A stretch of DNA of 64,000 bases from Leucobacter sp. OLIS6 (GCF_002752355.1 NZ_MRAV01000009.1:62001-126000); one strand, 5' to 3'. Numbered from the stretch's first letter, positions 51,362 through 59,633 are shown. Numbers and translations are program-made. Notes: generated by a model not told the origin, from the sequence alone.

Positions 51362-52270
51362 CTAGAGGGAATCGACGAACGCTCGCGCGACCTTCTGCGG
51401 GTCCTGCTTCTCGATCTCGATCTTGGCGTTCATCTCGATCAGCTTCTCAGTGGTGAGCGCTGCCGAGACCCGGTCAAGGGCCTTCTCGATCTGGGGATCC
51501 GTGCGGTCGGCGCGCAGCACCGGCACGATGTTCTCGGCGAGCGCCATGTGCTCGGGATCCTCGAGAGCGACGAAGCCGTTCTCCGCGATCGCCGACTGCG
51601 TGGTGAACATGAACGCCACGTCGAGGTCGCCGTTCTTGAGGCCCGCGATGGTCAGCGGACCGCCGAGATCCACCGCCTTGAACTCCGTGAACCCGAGCCC
51701 GTAGAGCTCCTTCAAACCGGTCACCCCCGCACGGCGATCCTTGTTCTCGGGCGGCCCGCCGAGCACCATTCCGCTCGCGATCGGCTTCAGGTCGCCGATG
51801 GCGGTGAGCCCGTGCTTGTCGGCGGTGGCCTTCGTCACGACGAGCGTGTCCTTGTCCTCGGCCGGGGACGCTGTGAGCATGGCCAGGTCCTTCGGCAGTG
51901 CCTTCTTCAGCGCTGCCGTGACGTCCTCCGAAGAGAACACCTGCGACTTCGGCTCCAGATACGACAGCAGCGCACCGCTGTACTCGGGAACCAGGTCGAT
52001 CGATCCGTCCTTCAGCGCCGGGATCACGACCTCGCGGCTGCCGATGTTCGGCTTCACCGTCGTGGTGAAACCGGCGTCCGAGAGCGCCTCCGCGTAGATA
52101 TTGGCCAGCAGCACGTTCTCCGAGAAGTTCGCCGAGCCGACGGTGATGGAGTTCGAGTCCTTCGAACCGCCCGAACCGCCGGACCCGCCGAGCGAGTCAC
52201 CGCTCGCGCATCCGCTGAGCGCCAGGAGCGCCGCTGCTCCCGCCGCGAGGATGAGGTGTCGTTTCTTCAT
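51362..52270 (-). CDS. Quaternary-amine-type ABC transporter, solute-binding lipoprotein
   Basis: A 302-residue OpuBC/OsmX-type binding protein. Lipobox LLALSGC with Cys21; then a Gly/Ser linker and ITVGSANFSENVLLANIYAEAL, PNIGSREVVIPALKDGSIDLVPEYSGALLSYL, and AFMFTTQSAIAENGFVALEDP, the standard blocks of glycine betaine/carnitine/choline binding proteins. The start at 52270 has AAAGGGA. It is the last gene of the leftward ATPase-permease-permease-SBP operon. Given the neighbour genes, the ligand could be ergothioneine or another trimethylammonium compound. Confidence 0.9.
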   Translation of the reverse strand: MKKRHLILAAGAAALLALSGCASGDSLGGSGGSGGSKDSNSITVGSANFSENVLLANIYAEALSDAGFTTTVKPNIGSREVVIPALKDGSIDLVPEYSGALLSYLEPKSQVFSSEDVTAALKKALPKDLAMLTASPAEDKDTLVVTKATADKHGLTAIGDLKPIASGMVLGGPPENKDRRAGVTGLKELYGLGFTEFKAVDLGGPLTIAGLKNGDLDVAFMFTTQSAIAENGFVALEDPEHMALAENIVPVLRADRTDPQIEKALDRVSAALTTEKLIEMNAKIEIEKQDPQKVARAFVDSL

Positions 52271-52328
52271 CGCTTTCCCTTTCTTCGCCGCATGAGCGGT
52301 CGTTCGGTCTGTTCGTGCAGGCACTGCT

Positions 52329-53075
52329 TCACGCGTCCCCGTCCGCGCCCCCGACGCGGATCACCCGGGTCGTCGTCTCGTCCGCAGCGGCCGCCTGCCG
52401 CAGCGGCCGCCGAGGCATCGTGCGCCGCTGATGCCGGCCGACGAATCGACCGGCGATCGCGAAGATCCCGTCCGCGACGAGCGCGAGCAGCGCGACGAGG
52501 ATCGCGCCGGCGGCCATCTGGCCGTAGTCGCGCAGCGCCAGACCGTCGAGCAGGAATCGCCCGAGGCCACCGAGTGCGATGTACGCCGCGACGGTCGCGG
52601 TGGCGATGACCTGGAGCACAGCCGAACGGAATCCGCCGAGGATCACCTTCGCGGCGATCGGCAGCTCGACGCCGAGCAGGATCCGCCACTCGGGCATCCC
52701 GATCCCGCGTGCCGCGTCCACGACTCCGGGGTCGACGCCCTTCACACCGGCATAGGCCGCAGTGAGGATCGATGGGATCGCGAGGATGACGAGCACGATC
52801 GCGGCCGGCGCGAAGCCGAGCCCGAGCAGCAGCACCATCAGCGTCAGGAGGCCGAGGGTCGGCAGCGCGCGCGACGCATTCGCGATGTTGATGACGATCC
52901 AGGATCCCCTGCGGGTGTGCCCGATGATCGCACCGGCCGGCAGCGCGATGGCCGCCGCGATCGCGATGACGACGAGGGTGTAGAGCAGGTGCTCGCCGAC
53001 GCGCACCGGGATCCCGTCGGGTCCTGACCAATTGGTCGGGTCCGAGAAGAATGCCAGTATCTGTTGGAAGATCAT
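52329..53075 (-). CDS. Quaternary-amine-type ABC transporter, permease 2
   Basis: A 248-residue OpuCB/OpuCD-type permease with about five to six helices. The EAA loop reads DAARGIGMPEWRILLGVELPIAAKVI, preceded by LPTLGLLTLMVLLLGLG and ended by VATVAAYIALGGLGRFLLDGLA-like strands typical for this family (VIATATVAAYIALGGLG). A basic C-tail follows the last helix. ATG at 53075 overlaps the preceding permease stop by 4 bases. Confidence 0.9.
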   Translation of the reverse strand: MIFQQILAFFSDPTNWSGPDGIPVRVGEHLLYTLVVIAIAAAIALPAGAIIGHTRRGSWIVINIANASRALPTLGLLTLMVLLLGLGFAPAAIVLVILAIPSILTAAYAGVKGVDPGVVDAARGIGMPEWRILLGVELPIAAKVILGGFRSAVLQVIATATVAAYIALGGLGRFLLDGLALRDYGQMAAGAILVALLALVADGIFAIAGRFVGRHQRRTMPRRPLRQAAAADETTTRVIRVGGADGDA

Positions 53076-53719
53076 CGTCGTTCCCCCGCTCGGATCCAGG
53101 GCGTGGCGGCCCGCTCGCCCCACACGATGCAGAGATCGACGATGAGGGCGAGAAGCACGCTCAGCAGGATCCCCCAGACGATCGGCACGAGGTAGTTGCG
53201 CTGGAACCCCTCGGTGAAGAGATCGCCGAGCCCGCCGACCCCGATCAGCGCCCCGACCGAGACCAGGCTGACGTTCGATACCGCGGCGACGCGGAGCGTC
53301 GCACCGATCACGGGGATCGCGAGCGGGAGCTCGACCGTGAACAGCATGCGGAACCGGCCGATCCCCATGGCCTCCGCAGCCTGCCGCGTCTCCACCGGCA
53401 CCGCCCTCAAGGCTTCGACCACACCGCCGAAGATCAGCGCGAACGCATAGACCGAGAGGGCGATCACGATGTTCACCGGGTCGAGGATCCGGGTACCGAA
53501 GAGGATCGGGATGAAGATGAAGAGCGTCAGCGACGGGATCGTGAACAGGATCCCGCTGATGGCGAGCGCCGGTCCGGAGACACGCGGCGCCCGAGCCACG
53601 AGCATGCCCGCGAGCAGCGCGACGAGCAGGCCGAGCAGGGTGGAGGCGAGCGCGAGCACCACGTGGAGCCCGGCGAGGCCGAGCACCCGGGAGCCGTTGT
53701 CGATGAGCCAATCGATCAC
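53072..53719 (-). CDS. Quaternary-amine-type ABC transporter, permease 1
   Basis: A 215-residue permease with about five to six helices and the family segments FTIPSLTLFIFIPIL, EALRAVPVETRQAAEAMGIGRFRML (EAA loop) and VSVGALIGVGGLGDLFTEGF. It forms the membrane pore with the other permease. GTG at 53719 overlaps the ATPase stop by 4 bases. Separate ATPase, two permeases and binding protein match the OpuC arrangement. Confidence 0.9.
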   Translation of the reverse strand: MIDWLIDNGSRVLGLAGLHVVLALASTLLGLLVALLAGMLVARAPRVSGPALAISGILFTIPSLTLFIFIPILFGTRILDPVNIVIALSVYAFALIFGGVVEALRAVPVETRQAAEAMGIGRFRMLFTVELPLAIPVIGATLRVAAVSNVSLVSVGALIGVGGLGDLFTEGFQRNYLVPIVWGILLSVLLALIVDLCIVWGERAATPWIRAGERR

Positions 53720-54819
53720 GGTCGTGCTCCGGCTCCGCCGCGCTGCGCGCCGACGCCGGCCGCAGCGAGTTCCGCCAGGCCGATCGTCCCCAGCACCCGG
53801 TCGCCAGCGCCCAGGACCGCCGCGCGCCCGCTCGGGCTCGTCAGGACCGCGTCCATCGCGCTGCGCATATTGTCGCCCGGCCGCACGGCACCCGCCCGGG
53901 AGCGGATCGACGCTTCGTCGCCGCGACCGTCATCGATCCAGCCGAGGAAGGCGCCGGCGGCGTCAACGAGTCCGCTCCAGCGTCCGGCCAATCCGGTTTC
54001 GCGCTCGCCGACCACGACGACGTCGAGCGGGCCCAGCGCATCGAAGGCCTCGGCGTCGAAGTTCTCGAAGGAGAGCGCCCGGTATCCGCGATCGCGTCCG
54101 ACGAACTGCGCCACGAACTCGCTCGCCGGCGTCTCCAGCAGTTCTTCGGGCGCCGCGTACTGCGCGAGCACGCCGCCCGGTTCGAACACCGCGATGCGGT
54201 CGCCGAGACGGATCGCCTCGTCGATGTCGTGGGTCACGAACACGATCGTGGTGCCGAGTTCGGGTCCGAGCCGTGAGAACTCCTCCTGCAGTTCGGCGCG
54301 CACCACCGGATCGAGGGCCGAGAACGGCTCGTCCATGAGGATCACCCGGGGCTCTGCGGCGAGCGCCCGCGCGACGCCGACGCGCTGCTGCTGGCCGCCC
54401 GAGAGCTGCGAGGGGTACCGGCCCGCGAATTCCGGCGGGAGGCCGACCAGTTCGAGCAGCTGCATGGCACGGTCGCGGGCCTTCGATGCGGGAACGCCGT
54501 TCAGGCGGGGTACGGTCGCGATGTTCTGCACGACCGTGCGGTGCGGGAACAGGCCGGCGTTCTGAATGACGTAGCCGATGCCGCGCCGGAGCTCGGCTTT
54601 CGCGAGCGCGGCCGCGTCGATTCCGCCGATGCTGATGCGGCCCGCGGTCGGTTCGATCATGCGGTTGATCATGCGCAGGCTGGTCGTCTTGCCGCAGCCG
54701 CTCGGGCCGACGAACACGGTGGTCTGGCCTTCGGCGACGTCGAGCGAGAGCGAGCGGACCGCGACGGTGCCGTCGGGGTAGCGCTTCTCGATGTCCCGGA
54801 ATTCGATCATGTTGCTCAT
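53716..54819 (-). CDS. Quaternary-amine-type ABC transporter, ATP-binding protein with CBS-like domain
   Basis: A 367-residue OpuCA/ProV-type ATPase. Walker A GPSGCGKTT (38-46), GYVIQNAGLFPHRTV (family-specific Q-loop region), LSGGQQQRVGVARAL, Walker B VILMDEPFSALDP and VFVTHDIDEAIRLGD. The C-terminal about 110 residues look like a degenerate CBS pair, which gates transport by ionic strength or nucleotides in OpuA/OpuC. The ATG at 54819 has no own ribosome-binding site but overlaps the stop of a 14-codon leader reading frame, implying coupled translation. Confidence 0.92.
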   Translation of the reverse strand: MSNMIEFRDIEKRYPDGTVAVRSLSLDVAEGQTTVFVGPSGCGKTTSLRMINRMIEPTAGRISIGGIDAAALAKAELRRGIGYVIQNAGLFPHRTVVQNIATVPRLNGVPASKARDRAMQLLELVGLPPEFAGRYPSQLSGGQQQRVGVARALAAEPRVILMDEPFSALDPVVRAELQEEFSRLGPELGTTIVFVTHDIDEAIRLGDRIAVFEPGGVLAQYAAPEELLETPASEFVAQFVGRDRGYRALSFENFDAEAFDALGPLDVVVVGERETGLAGRWSGLVDAAGAFLGWIDDGRGDEASIRSRAGAVRPGDNMRSAMDAVLTSPSGRAAVLGAGDRVLGTIGLAELAAAGVGAQRGGAGARP

Positions 54820-54860
54820 CGCGCCGCCGCCTGGCGTTCGTCTTCGATTCGCCGTTCCAT
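54816..54860 (-). CDS. 14-residue leader peptide coupled to the ABC transporter
   Basis: The frame ATG at 54860 to TGA at 54816 encodes MERRIEDERQAAAR. It has the best ribosome-binding site of the operon (AAAGGAG, 6 bases from the ATG), and its stop overlaps the ATPase start as ATGA. The ATPase start lacks a ribosome-binding site, so ribosomes probably load on this frame and reinitiate. The peptide itself shows no run of regulatory amino acids. Confidence 0.5.
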   Translation of the reverse strand: MERRIEDERQAAAR

Positions 54861-54875
54861 CCCGCGCTCCTTTGC

Positions 54876-54910
54876 CATAGAATGAAATTTAAGATGTTCA
54901 TACAATGAAA
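54876..54910. promoter_or_regulatory. Direct repeats, candidate IclR-type operator
   Basis: CATAGAATGAAA (54876-54887) and CATACAATGAAA (54899-54910) differ at one base and lie 23 bases apart, about two helical turns. The second copy is centred on the palindrome TTCAT-ACA-ATGAA. They sit in the AT-rich gap between the divergent transporter and lyase-like operons, the second of which encodes an IclR regulator. Confidence 0.6.
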
Positions 54911-54981
54911 CACGAGGAACATCGCACCTGTCAAGACCCGCACGGCCCCGGCGCAGAGGCGCGCCGCTCGGAAGGAGCCCC

Positions 54982-56385
54982 ATGAACGACGCGCAGCCAC
55001 TGCTCCTCGGCGACCGCCCGATCACCATCGACGACATCGTGAGCTTCGCCCGAGGCCGAGGCCGGATCGCGTACTCCCCGGCGGGGGTTCGAACCATCGC
55101 CGATGCGCACGAGACCCTGCTTCGCCTCGCCGCCACGCGTCCCGTCTACGGGCTCTCCACCGGGGTGGGTGCCCGGCGCTCCGTCCCGGTCGAGCGCACC
55201 CGCGATTCGTGCCTCCGCCTCTGGCGCAGTCACGCGCTGCAGTTCGGCGGAGAGGTCGACTCGACGAGAGTCCGGGCGATGCTCCTCGTCCGTGCCCACC
55301 AGATCGCACGGGGAGGTTCCGGCGTGAGCCCGGCCCTGGCCGAAGCCCTGATCCGAGCGAGCGAACCGGGCCGACTCCCCCGGGTCCGTTTCGGCGGGGC
55401 GCTGGGCACGGGCGATCTCGGGGCCCTCGCTTCGACCGCGCTGCAGCTCACCGGCGACGGGGCGGACGGCGGTTTCGCGCCTTCCGACGGCCTTCCGTTC
55501 ATGAGCAGCAGCGCACTCACCCTCGCAGATGCGACGCTCACCCTCGACGACCTCGATCGCACCCTCGACGCCGCGACGGTGCTGGCGGCGGCGACCGCCC
55601 GCGCGCTCGGGACCACGGTCGAGCACTTCGCCGCCGAGGCGTTCGCGCATCGCCAGCCCCCGGTTCGGAGAGCCGCGTCACGCCTCGCACCGCCCGCATC
55701 CGGTTCCGGCACGCGCGTGCAGGACCCGTTCTCCATGCGGCTGCTCCCGCAGTCGCTCGGCGCGCTGCGTCTCGTCTGGGAGCGCTGCCGTGACGCGGTC
55801 CTGCAGGACGTGAACGGAGCTCACGAGAACCCGAGGGTCTTCATCGAGGAGCAGCGGATCGCGCACACCGGCAACTTCTACACCGTCGAGATCGAGCTGG
55901 CCGTCGGCACCATGATCCGGGCGCTCGCCCAGGACGCGAGCCTGCTGCTCGCCCGCCTCGGACTCCTCATGGATCCCCGGTACACGGGAGCAGCCGAATT
56001 CCTCGGCGACGGCAGCGCCGATGCGACTGGGGCGATGATGCTCGAGTACGCGGCAGCCGATGCTCTCGCGCAGATCCGGGATCTCGCGAGCGCGCACGGC
56101 GGGCACGGCATCCACCTTTCGCTGGGTGCCGAGGAGCACGCGCCGTTCACCCCGCAGGCGGTGCGCCGGCTGGATCGCGCTGTCCGGAGCTATCGGATCA
56201 TGCTCGCCTGCTTCACGATCGCGCTCCGCAGGCTCCCCGGAGCGTTCGACGGCGTCTCCGGGCTTCCACCGGCGCACGGAGGGCTCGAGGATCGCGACCT
56301 GAGCGTCGAACTGCTCGACGCCGTGAACGCGCTCGATAGGATTCGGTTCGAGCAGCCGCCGCAGAGCACGAAGGAGTCCCGATGA
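54982..56385 (+). CDS. Aromatic amino acid lyase (HAL/PAL) homologue lacking the MIO triad, candidate ergothionase-like
   Basis: A 467-residue protein of the histidine/phenylalanine ammonia-lyase superfamily. Fold marks: PVYGLSTGVGARR (catalytic Tyr and glycine loop), QDPFSMRLLPQSLGALRLV (QD.YS.R..PQ) and NGAHENPRVF. The Ala-Ser-Gly that forms the MIO cofactor in GASGDLAPLA is replaced by Gly142-Thr143-Gly144 (GALGTGDLGALA), so normal MIO chemistry is unlikely. MIO-less members include, to my recollection, ergothionases, which eliminate trimethylamine from ergothioneine. ATG at 54982 follows GGAAGGAG. It is divergent from a quaternary-amine-type transporter and is coupled to an IclR regulator. 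Confidence 0.8.
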   Translation: MNDAQPLLLGDRPITIDDIVSFARGRGRIAYSPAGVRTIADAHETLLRLAATRPVYGLSTGVGARRSVPVERTRDSCLRLWRSHALQFGGEVDSTRVRAMLLVRAHQIARGGSGVSPALAEALIRASEPGRLPRVRFGGALGTGDLGALASTALQLTGDGADGGFAPSDGLPFMSSSALTLADATLTLDDLDRTLDAATVLAAATARALGTTVEHFAAEAFAHRQPPVRRAASRLAPPASGSGTRVQDPFSMRLLPQSLGALRLVWERCRDAVLQDVNGAHENPRVFIEEQRIAHTGNFYTVEIELAVGTMIRALAQDASLLLARLGLLMDPRYTGAAEFLGDGSADATGAMMLEYAAADALAQIRDLASAHGGHGIHLSLGAEEHAPFTPQAVRRLDRAVRSYRIMLACFTIALRRLPGAFDGVSGLPPAHGGLEDRDLSVELLDAVNALDRIRFEQPPQSTKESR

Positions 56386-57101
56386 CCCCGAGCACCCCCG
56401 AGACCTCCGCCGAAGGGGCCGACGGGATCGACTCCGGGGCCGGCCCCCGCGCGGTGCATCGGGCGCTGGAACTCCTCACGCTCATCGTCGACTCCGGCCC
56501 CCAGCCGCTCAGCGATCTCGCCCGCGCGAGCGGCCTGCCGACCAGCACGACGCTCCGGTCGCTCCGCGCGCTCGAGCACTGGGGGTACATCGCGCGGACC
56601 GATGACGGCGGCTACGAGGCGGGGCATCGATTCGCCCGATCGCGCTTCGACGCCGAGCCGAGCTCCGCCGAGCATCTCTTCGAGCGATCGGCCGACGTCC
56701 TGCAACGGCTCACCGAGCTCAGCGGAGAGTCCAGCTATCTCGCGGTCCGCGGCCCCGGACGCACCTGCATCTACCTGCGCGAGGTGCAGAGCGACCAACC
56801 GATCCGGCACGTCGGTTTCTCCGGCTGGGCCGGACGGACCGCACCGATGGACGGTTCGGCGGTCGGGGCGGTGTTCGACGGGCTGACGCCGAGCTCCGGA
56901 TTCCTCGTGCTCGAAGCGCTGTCCGCACCCGATGCGACGGTCGTCGCGGCTCCGGTGCTCGATCCCGCAGGTGACATCGTCGCCTCGATCAGCATCGTCG
57001 GGCCCAGCTTCCGCATGGGTTCCGAACACGTCGCGGGGCTCGGTCCTCTCGTCGCGAACGCCTCGATCGAACTCACTGCGGCGCTGCGGTCCGATCCCTA
57101 A
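56382..57101 (+). CDS. IclR family transcriptional regulator
   Basis: A 239-residue IclR regulator. The N-terminal winged helix (AVHRALELLTLIV, then PLSDLARASGLPTSTTLRSLRALEHWGYIAR) spans about residues 22-75, and the effector-binding GAF-like domain runs from about 95 to 235 (SYLAVRGPGRTCIYLREVQSDQPIRH; PVLDPAGDIVASISIVGPSF). ATG at 56382 overlaps the lyase-homologue stop (ATGA) with GAAGGAG upstream. It probably controls its own operon and the divergent transporter via the repeats at 54876-54910. The stop overlaps that of the convergent gene (CTAA). Confidence 0.92.
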   Translation: MTPSTPETSAEGADGIDSGAGPRAVHRALELLTLIVDSGPQPLSDLARASGLPTSTTLRSLRALEHWGYIARTDDGGYEAGHRFARSRFDAEPSSAEHLFERSADVLQRLTELSGESSYLAVRGPGRTCIYLREVQSDQPIRHVGFSGWAGRTAPMDGSAVGAVFDGLTPSSGFLVLEALSAPDATVVAAPVLDPAGDIVASISIVGPSFRMGSEHVAGLGPLVANASIELTAALRSDP

Positions 57102-58243
57102 TCGAGGTCGAGCGGCTCCTCGCCGTCCGCGTGCGGGGCGAGGATGCGCGCGATCTCGGCGCGGTCGAGCCCCTCGATCGAGTCCGGGGCCCATCGCGGG
57201 CTGCCGTCCTTGTCGATGAGCTGCGCCCGCACGCCCTCGGTGAAGTCGGGACGCGCGAGCAGTCGCCCGAGCACGCGGTAGTCGTCCGCCAGCACCTCGT
57301 CGAGGCCGAGCCCGTCGCGGCGGGTGCGCGCGAGCTGGGCCAGCGTCACCGCGACGGAGGTCGGGCAGAGCTCGCGCACCTGGTCCCCCAGCGCACGGGC
57401 CCGCGGATGCTCCGAGGTCTCGAGGCCGCGCACGAGCCGCTCCGCGGCGCCCACGGGGTCCGCGAGCACGCCGTCGGCGCCCGCGCGATCCGCTTGCCCC
57501 AGAGCGGCATCGGCGATCGGATCGAACCAGACCCGCGCGTCGAGCACGGGGGTCTCGACGACGGGCGCGGCCCCGGTCGAGCCGTCGAGGCTCTCAGCGG
57601 CGATCGCCCGGGCGGCGCTCTCGGGATCGTCACCCGCGGCGACCCTCCCGGCGAGGTCGGCAAGCCGGTCGCTCGGCACGAAATGATCGGCGAAGCCCAG
57701 CATCAGCGCGTCCCCCGCGCCCATCGATCCCGACGAGATCGCGAGCATCTCGCCCAGGCGTCCCGGTGCCCGCGCCAGCAGGAGGTGCCCGCCGACGTCC
57801 GGCACGATCCCGATCCGCGTCTCGGGCATCGCCAGCCGGCTGCGCTCGGTCACGATCCGCAGCGCGCTGTGCCCCGTCAGGCCGATCCCGCCGCCCATCG
57901 TGATCCCGTCCATGACCCCGATCACCGGCAGCTCGGATCGCGCGGTCGAAAGATCCGCCCGATACTCGGCCGCGAGGAACGCGAGCGCACCGGCGAGCCC
58001 GTCGCTCGACATCGCCTTCACGTCGCCGCCGCCGCAGAACCCGCGCTCGCCGGCGCCGTCGAGCCAGATCGCTGCGATACCGGGTGTCTCCGCCGCCCCT
58101 CGAATCGCATCGCGCACCAGTTCGGCCATGCGACGGGTCAGCGCATTGATCGCCCGCGGTCGGTTCAGCGTGATGCGCAGCAGGGCGCCGTCGTGCCGGA
58201 CGATCACGGGCGGTTCGGCCCCGGTACGGAGGTCTTCGGTCAC
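57098..58243 (-). CDS. 3-hydroxyisobutyryl-CoA hydrolase-like crotonase protein
   Basis: A 381-residue crotonase-fold protein of the HIBYL-CoA hydrolase subgroup. The CoA/oxyanion segments GFCGGGDVKAMSSD and DGITMGGGIGLTGHSALRI, the catalytic loop MPETRIGIVPDVGG, and the C-terminal RPDFTEGVRAQLIDKDGSPRW signature separate it from ordinary enoyl-CoA hydratases. It would hydrolyse 3-hydroxyisobutyryl-CoA in valine degradation or a related hydroxyacyl-CoA. The GTG at 58243 is chosen for its GAAGGGA. Confidence 0.9.
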   Translation of the reverse strand: MTEDLRTGAEPPVIVRHDGALLRITLNRPRAINALTRRMAELVRDAIRGAAETPGIAAIWLDGAGERGFCGGGDVKAMSSDGLAGALAFLAAEYRADLSTARSELPVIGVMDGITMGGGIGLTGHSALRIVTERSRLAMPETRIGIVPDVGGHLLLARAPGRLGEMLAISSGSMGAGDALMLGFADHFVPSDRLADLAGRVAAGDDPESAARAIAAESLDGSTGAAPVVETPVLDARVWFDPIADAALGQADRAGADGVLADPVGAAERLVRGLETSEHPRARALGDQVRELCPTSVAVTLAQLARTRRDGLGLDEVLADDYRVLGRLLARPDFTEGVRAQLIDKDGSPRWAPDSIEGLDRAEIARILAPHADGEEPLDLD

Positions 58244-58292
58244 GTGCGATCCCTTCGGGGCTCGATGCTGATCCGGCGCTCCGCGATCCCGG

Positions 58293-59621
58293 TCAGGGAG
58301 TCGGATGCACCGCGTCGTACTGCTGGAACCCACGGTACACGCGCAGGAAGGCCAGCATGATGGCCATGATCACGAGCCCGCCGACCAGGGCAGGCGCCCA
58401 GAGCGCGAGGGCGGTCGCGATGAGGCCCGCGACCAGATCGCCGACCCGTGGGCCCCCCGCGACGACCACCGAGAAGAGGCCCTGCATGCGCCCGCGCACC
58501 TCGTCCGGTGCGGCGGCCTGCAGGATCGTGGTGCGGAACACCGCGCTGACGTTGTCGCTCGCCCCGGCTCCCGCGAGCGCGATCCCGCCGAGGACGATCG
58601 CCGGCACGATGGGCCCGCGCCCCGGCTCGGTGCCGTGCGTGATCGTGGTGACCAGGAGCACGACGCCGAAGAGCGCGGTGCTCGCTCCGAACGCGAGGAT
58701 CGCGAGCGTGACCGCGCGGCCCTGACGGCGCACCTGGCCGAGCGGCCCCGAGAGCAGTCCGCTGAGCAGAGCTCCGACGGCGAAGGACGCGGTGAGCGCG
58801 CCCACCGTCACCGATCCCCCGCCCAGCAGTACGGCACCGGCGGCCGGATAGACGACGCGCGGCGTGCCGAAGATCATCGCGACGAGGTCGAACACGAAGG
58901 TCGCGCGGATGTTCGGTGCGCGTCGCAGGAACCGCAGGCTGTCCGCGACCGAGGACAGGCCGAATCCGGTGACCGCGACGTCGGGGCGGAGCTGCGGCAG
59001 ACCGAAGATCCCCACGAACGCGGCCGTGAACAGGACCGCGTCGAGCAGGTATGTCCACGGGTACCCCCACGCGGCGACGGTGATGCCGGCGACCGCCGGA
59101 CCGACGGTGACCGCGAGGCCCATGGTGATCCCGCCGAGCGCGGCGGCGGCCGGCAGCAGGTGGTTCGGCAGGAGCTTCGGCAGGATCGCGCCGCGCGCGG
59201 CGCCCATGATCGTCGCGGCGGCCGCGTTGCCCGCCGCGAGCGCGTAGTAGAGCCACAGGGTCTCGACGTCGAGGAACGCGATCGTGGTGAGCGCGCCGAT
59301 GCAGATCCAGGCGATGATCGCGGTGACGAGCGCGACGAGCCGCCGGTCGTAGCGGTCGGCGAGGGCGCCGCCGAACAGCCCCGCGAGGATCATGGGGCCG
59401 AGCGCCCAGACGGCGACCATGGAGACGGCGAGCGTCGAGTGGGTCAGCGCGTAGACGTGCAGCCCGACTGCGACGATGGTCACCTGGGCGCCGATCTGGG
59501 CGACGGACGTACCGATCCAGAGCCTGGCGAACGCGGGGCTCTCGCGCAGCGGCGTGATGTCGACGAGCAGACTCCGCAGCTTCCGGCTCGATCTGCTGCC
59601 GGGTTCGTCTGCGTCGCTCAC
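58293..59621 (-). CDS. MFS transporter, DHA3 (EntS-like) family
   Basis: A 442-residue major facilitator transporter with about 12 helices. FARLWIGTSVAQIGAQVTIVAVG in helix 1, GGALADRYDRRLVALVTAI as motif A and GRMQGLFSVVVAGGPRVGDLVAG near the C-terminus are typical of the DHA3/enterobactin-exporter-like group. Start GTG at 59621 lies 6 bases after TAGCGT on the minus strand without a ribosome-binding site. Substrate unknown. It ends 50 bases upstream of the hydrolase-like gene on the same strand. Confidence 0.88.
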   Translation of the reverse strand: MSDADEPGSRSSRKLRSLLVDITPLRESPAFARLWIGTSVAQIGAQVTIVAVGLHVYALTHSTLAVSMVAVWALGPMILAGLFGGALADRYDRRLVALVTAIIAWICIGALTTIAFLDVETLWLYYALAAGNAAAATIMGAARGAILPKLLPNHLLPAAAALGGITMGLAVTVGPAVAGITVAAWGYPWTYLLDAVLFTAAFVGIFGLPQLRPDVAVTGFGLSSVADSLRFLRRAPNIRATFVFDLVAMIFGTPRVVYPAAGAVLLGGGSVTVGALTASFAVGALLSGLLSGPLGQVRRQGRAVTLAILAFGASTALFGVVLLVTTITHGTEPGRGPIVPAIVLGGIALAGAGASDNVSAVFRTTILQAAAPDEVRGRMQGLFSVVVAGGPRVGDLVAGLIATALALWAPALVGGLVIMAIMLAFLRVYRGFQQYDAVHPTP

Positions 59622-59627
59622 TCGTGC

Positions 59628-59633
59628 ACGCTA
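59628..59633 (-). promoter_or_regulatory. -10 element of a leaderless-type promoter
   Basis: On the minus strand TAGCGT lies 6 bases before the GTG at 59621 of the MFS gene. Confidence 0.5.

Noticed and set aside
51362..54819. Calling the transporter a plain osmoprotectant (glycine betaine) importer
   Set aside because: It remains possible, but divergent placement with a lyase homologue and an IclR regulator fits a catabolic rather than osmotic role, so ligand was left open.
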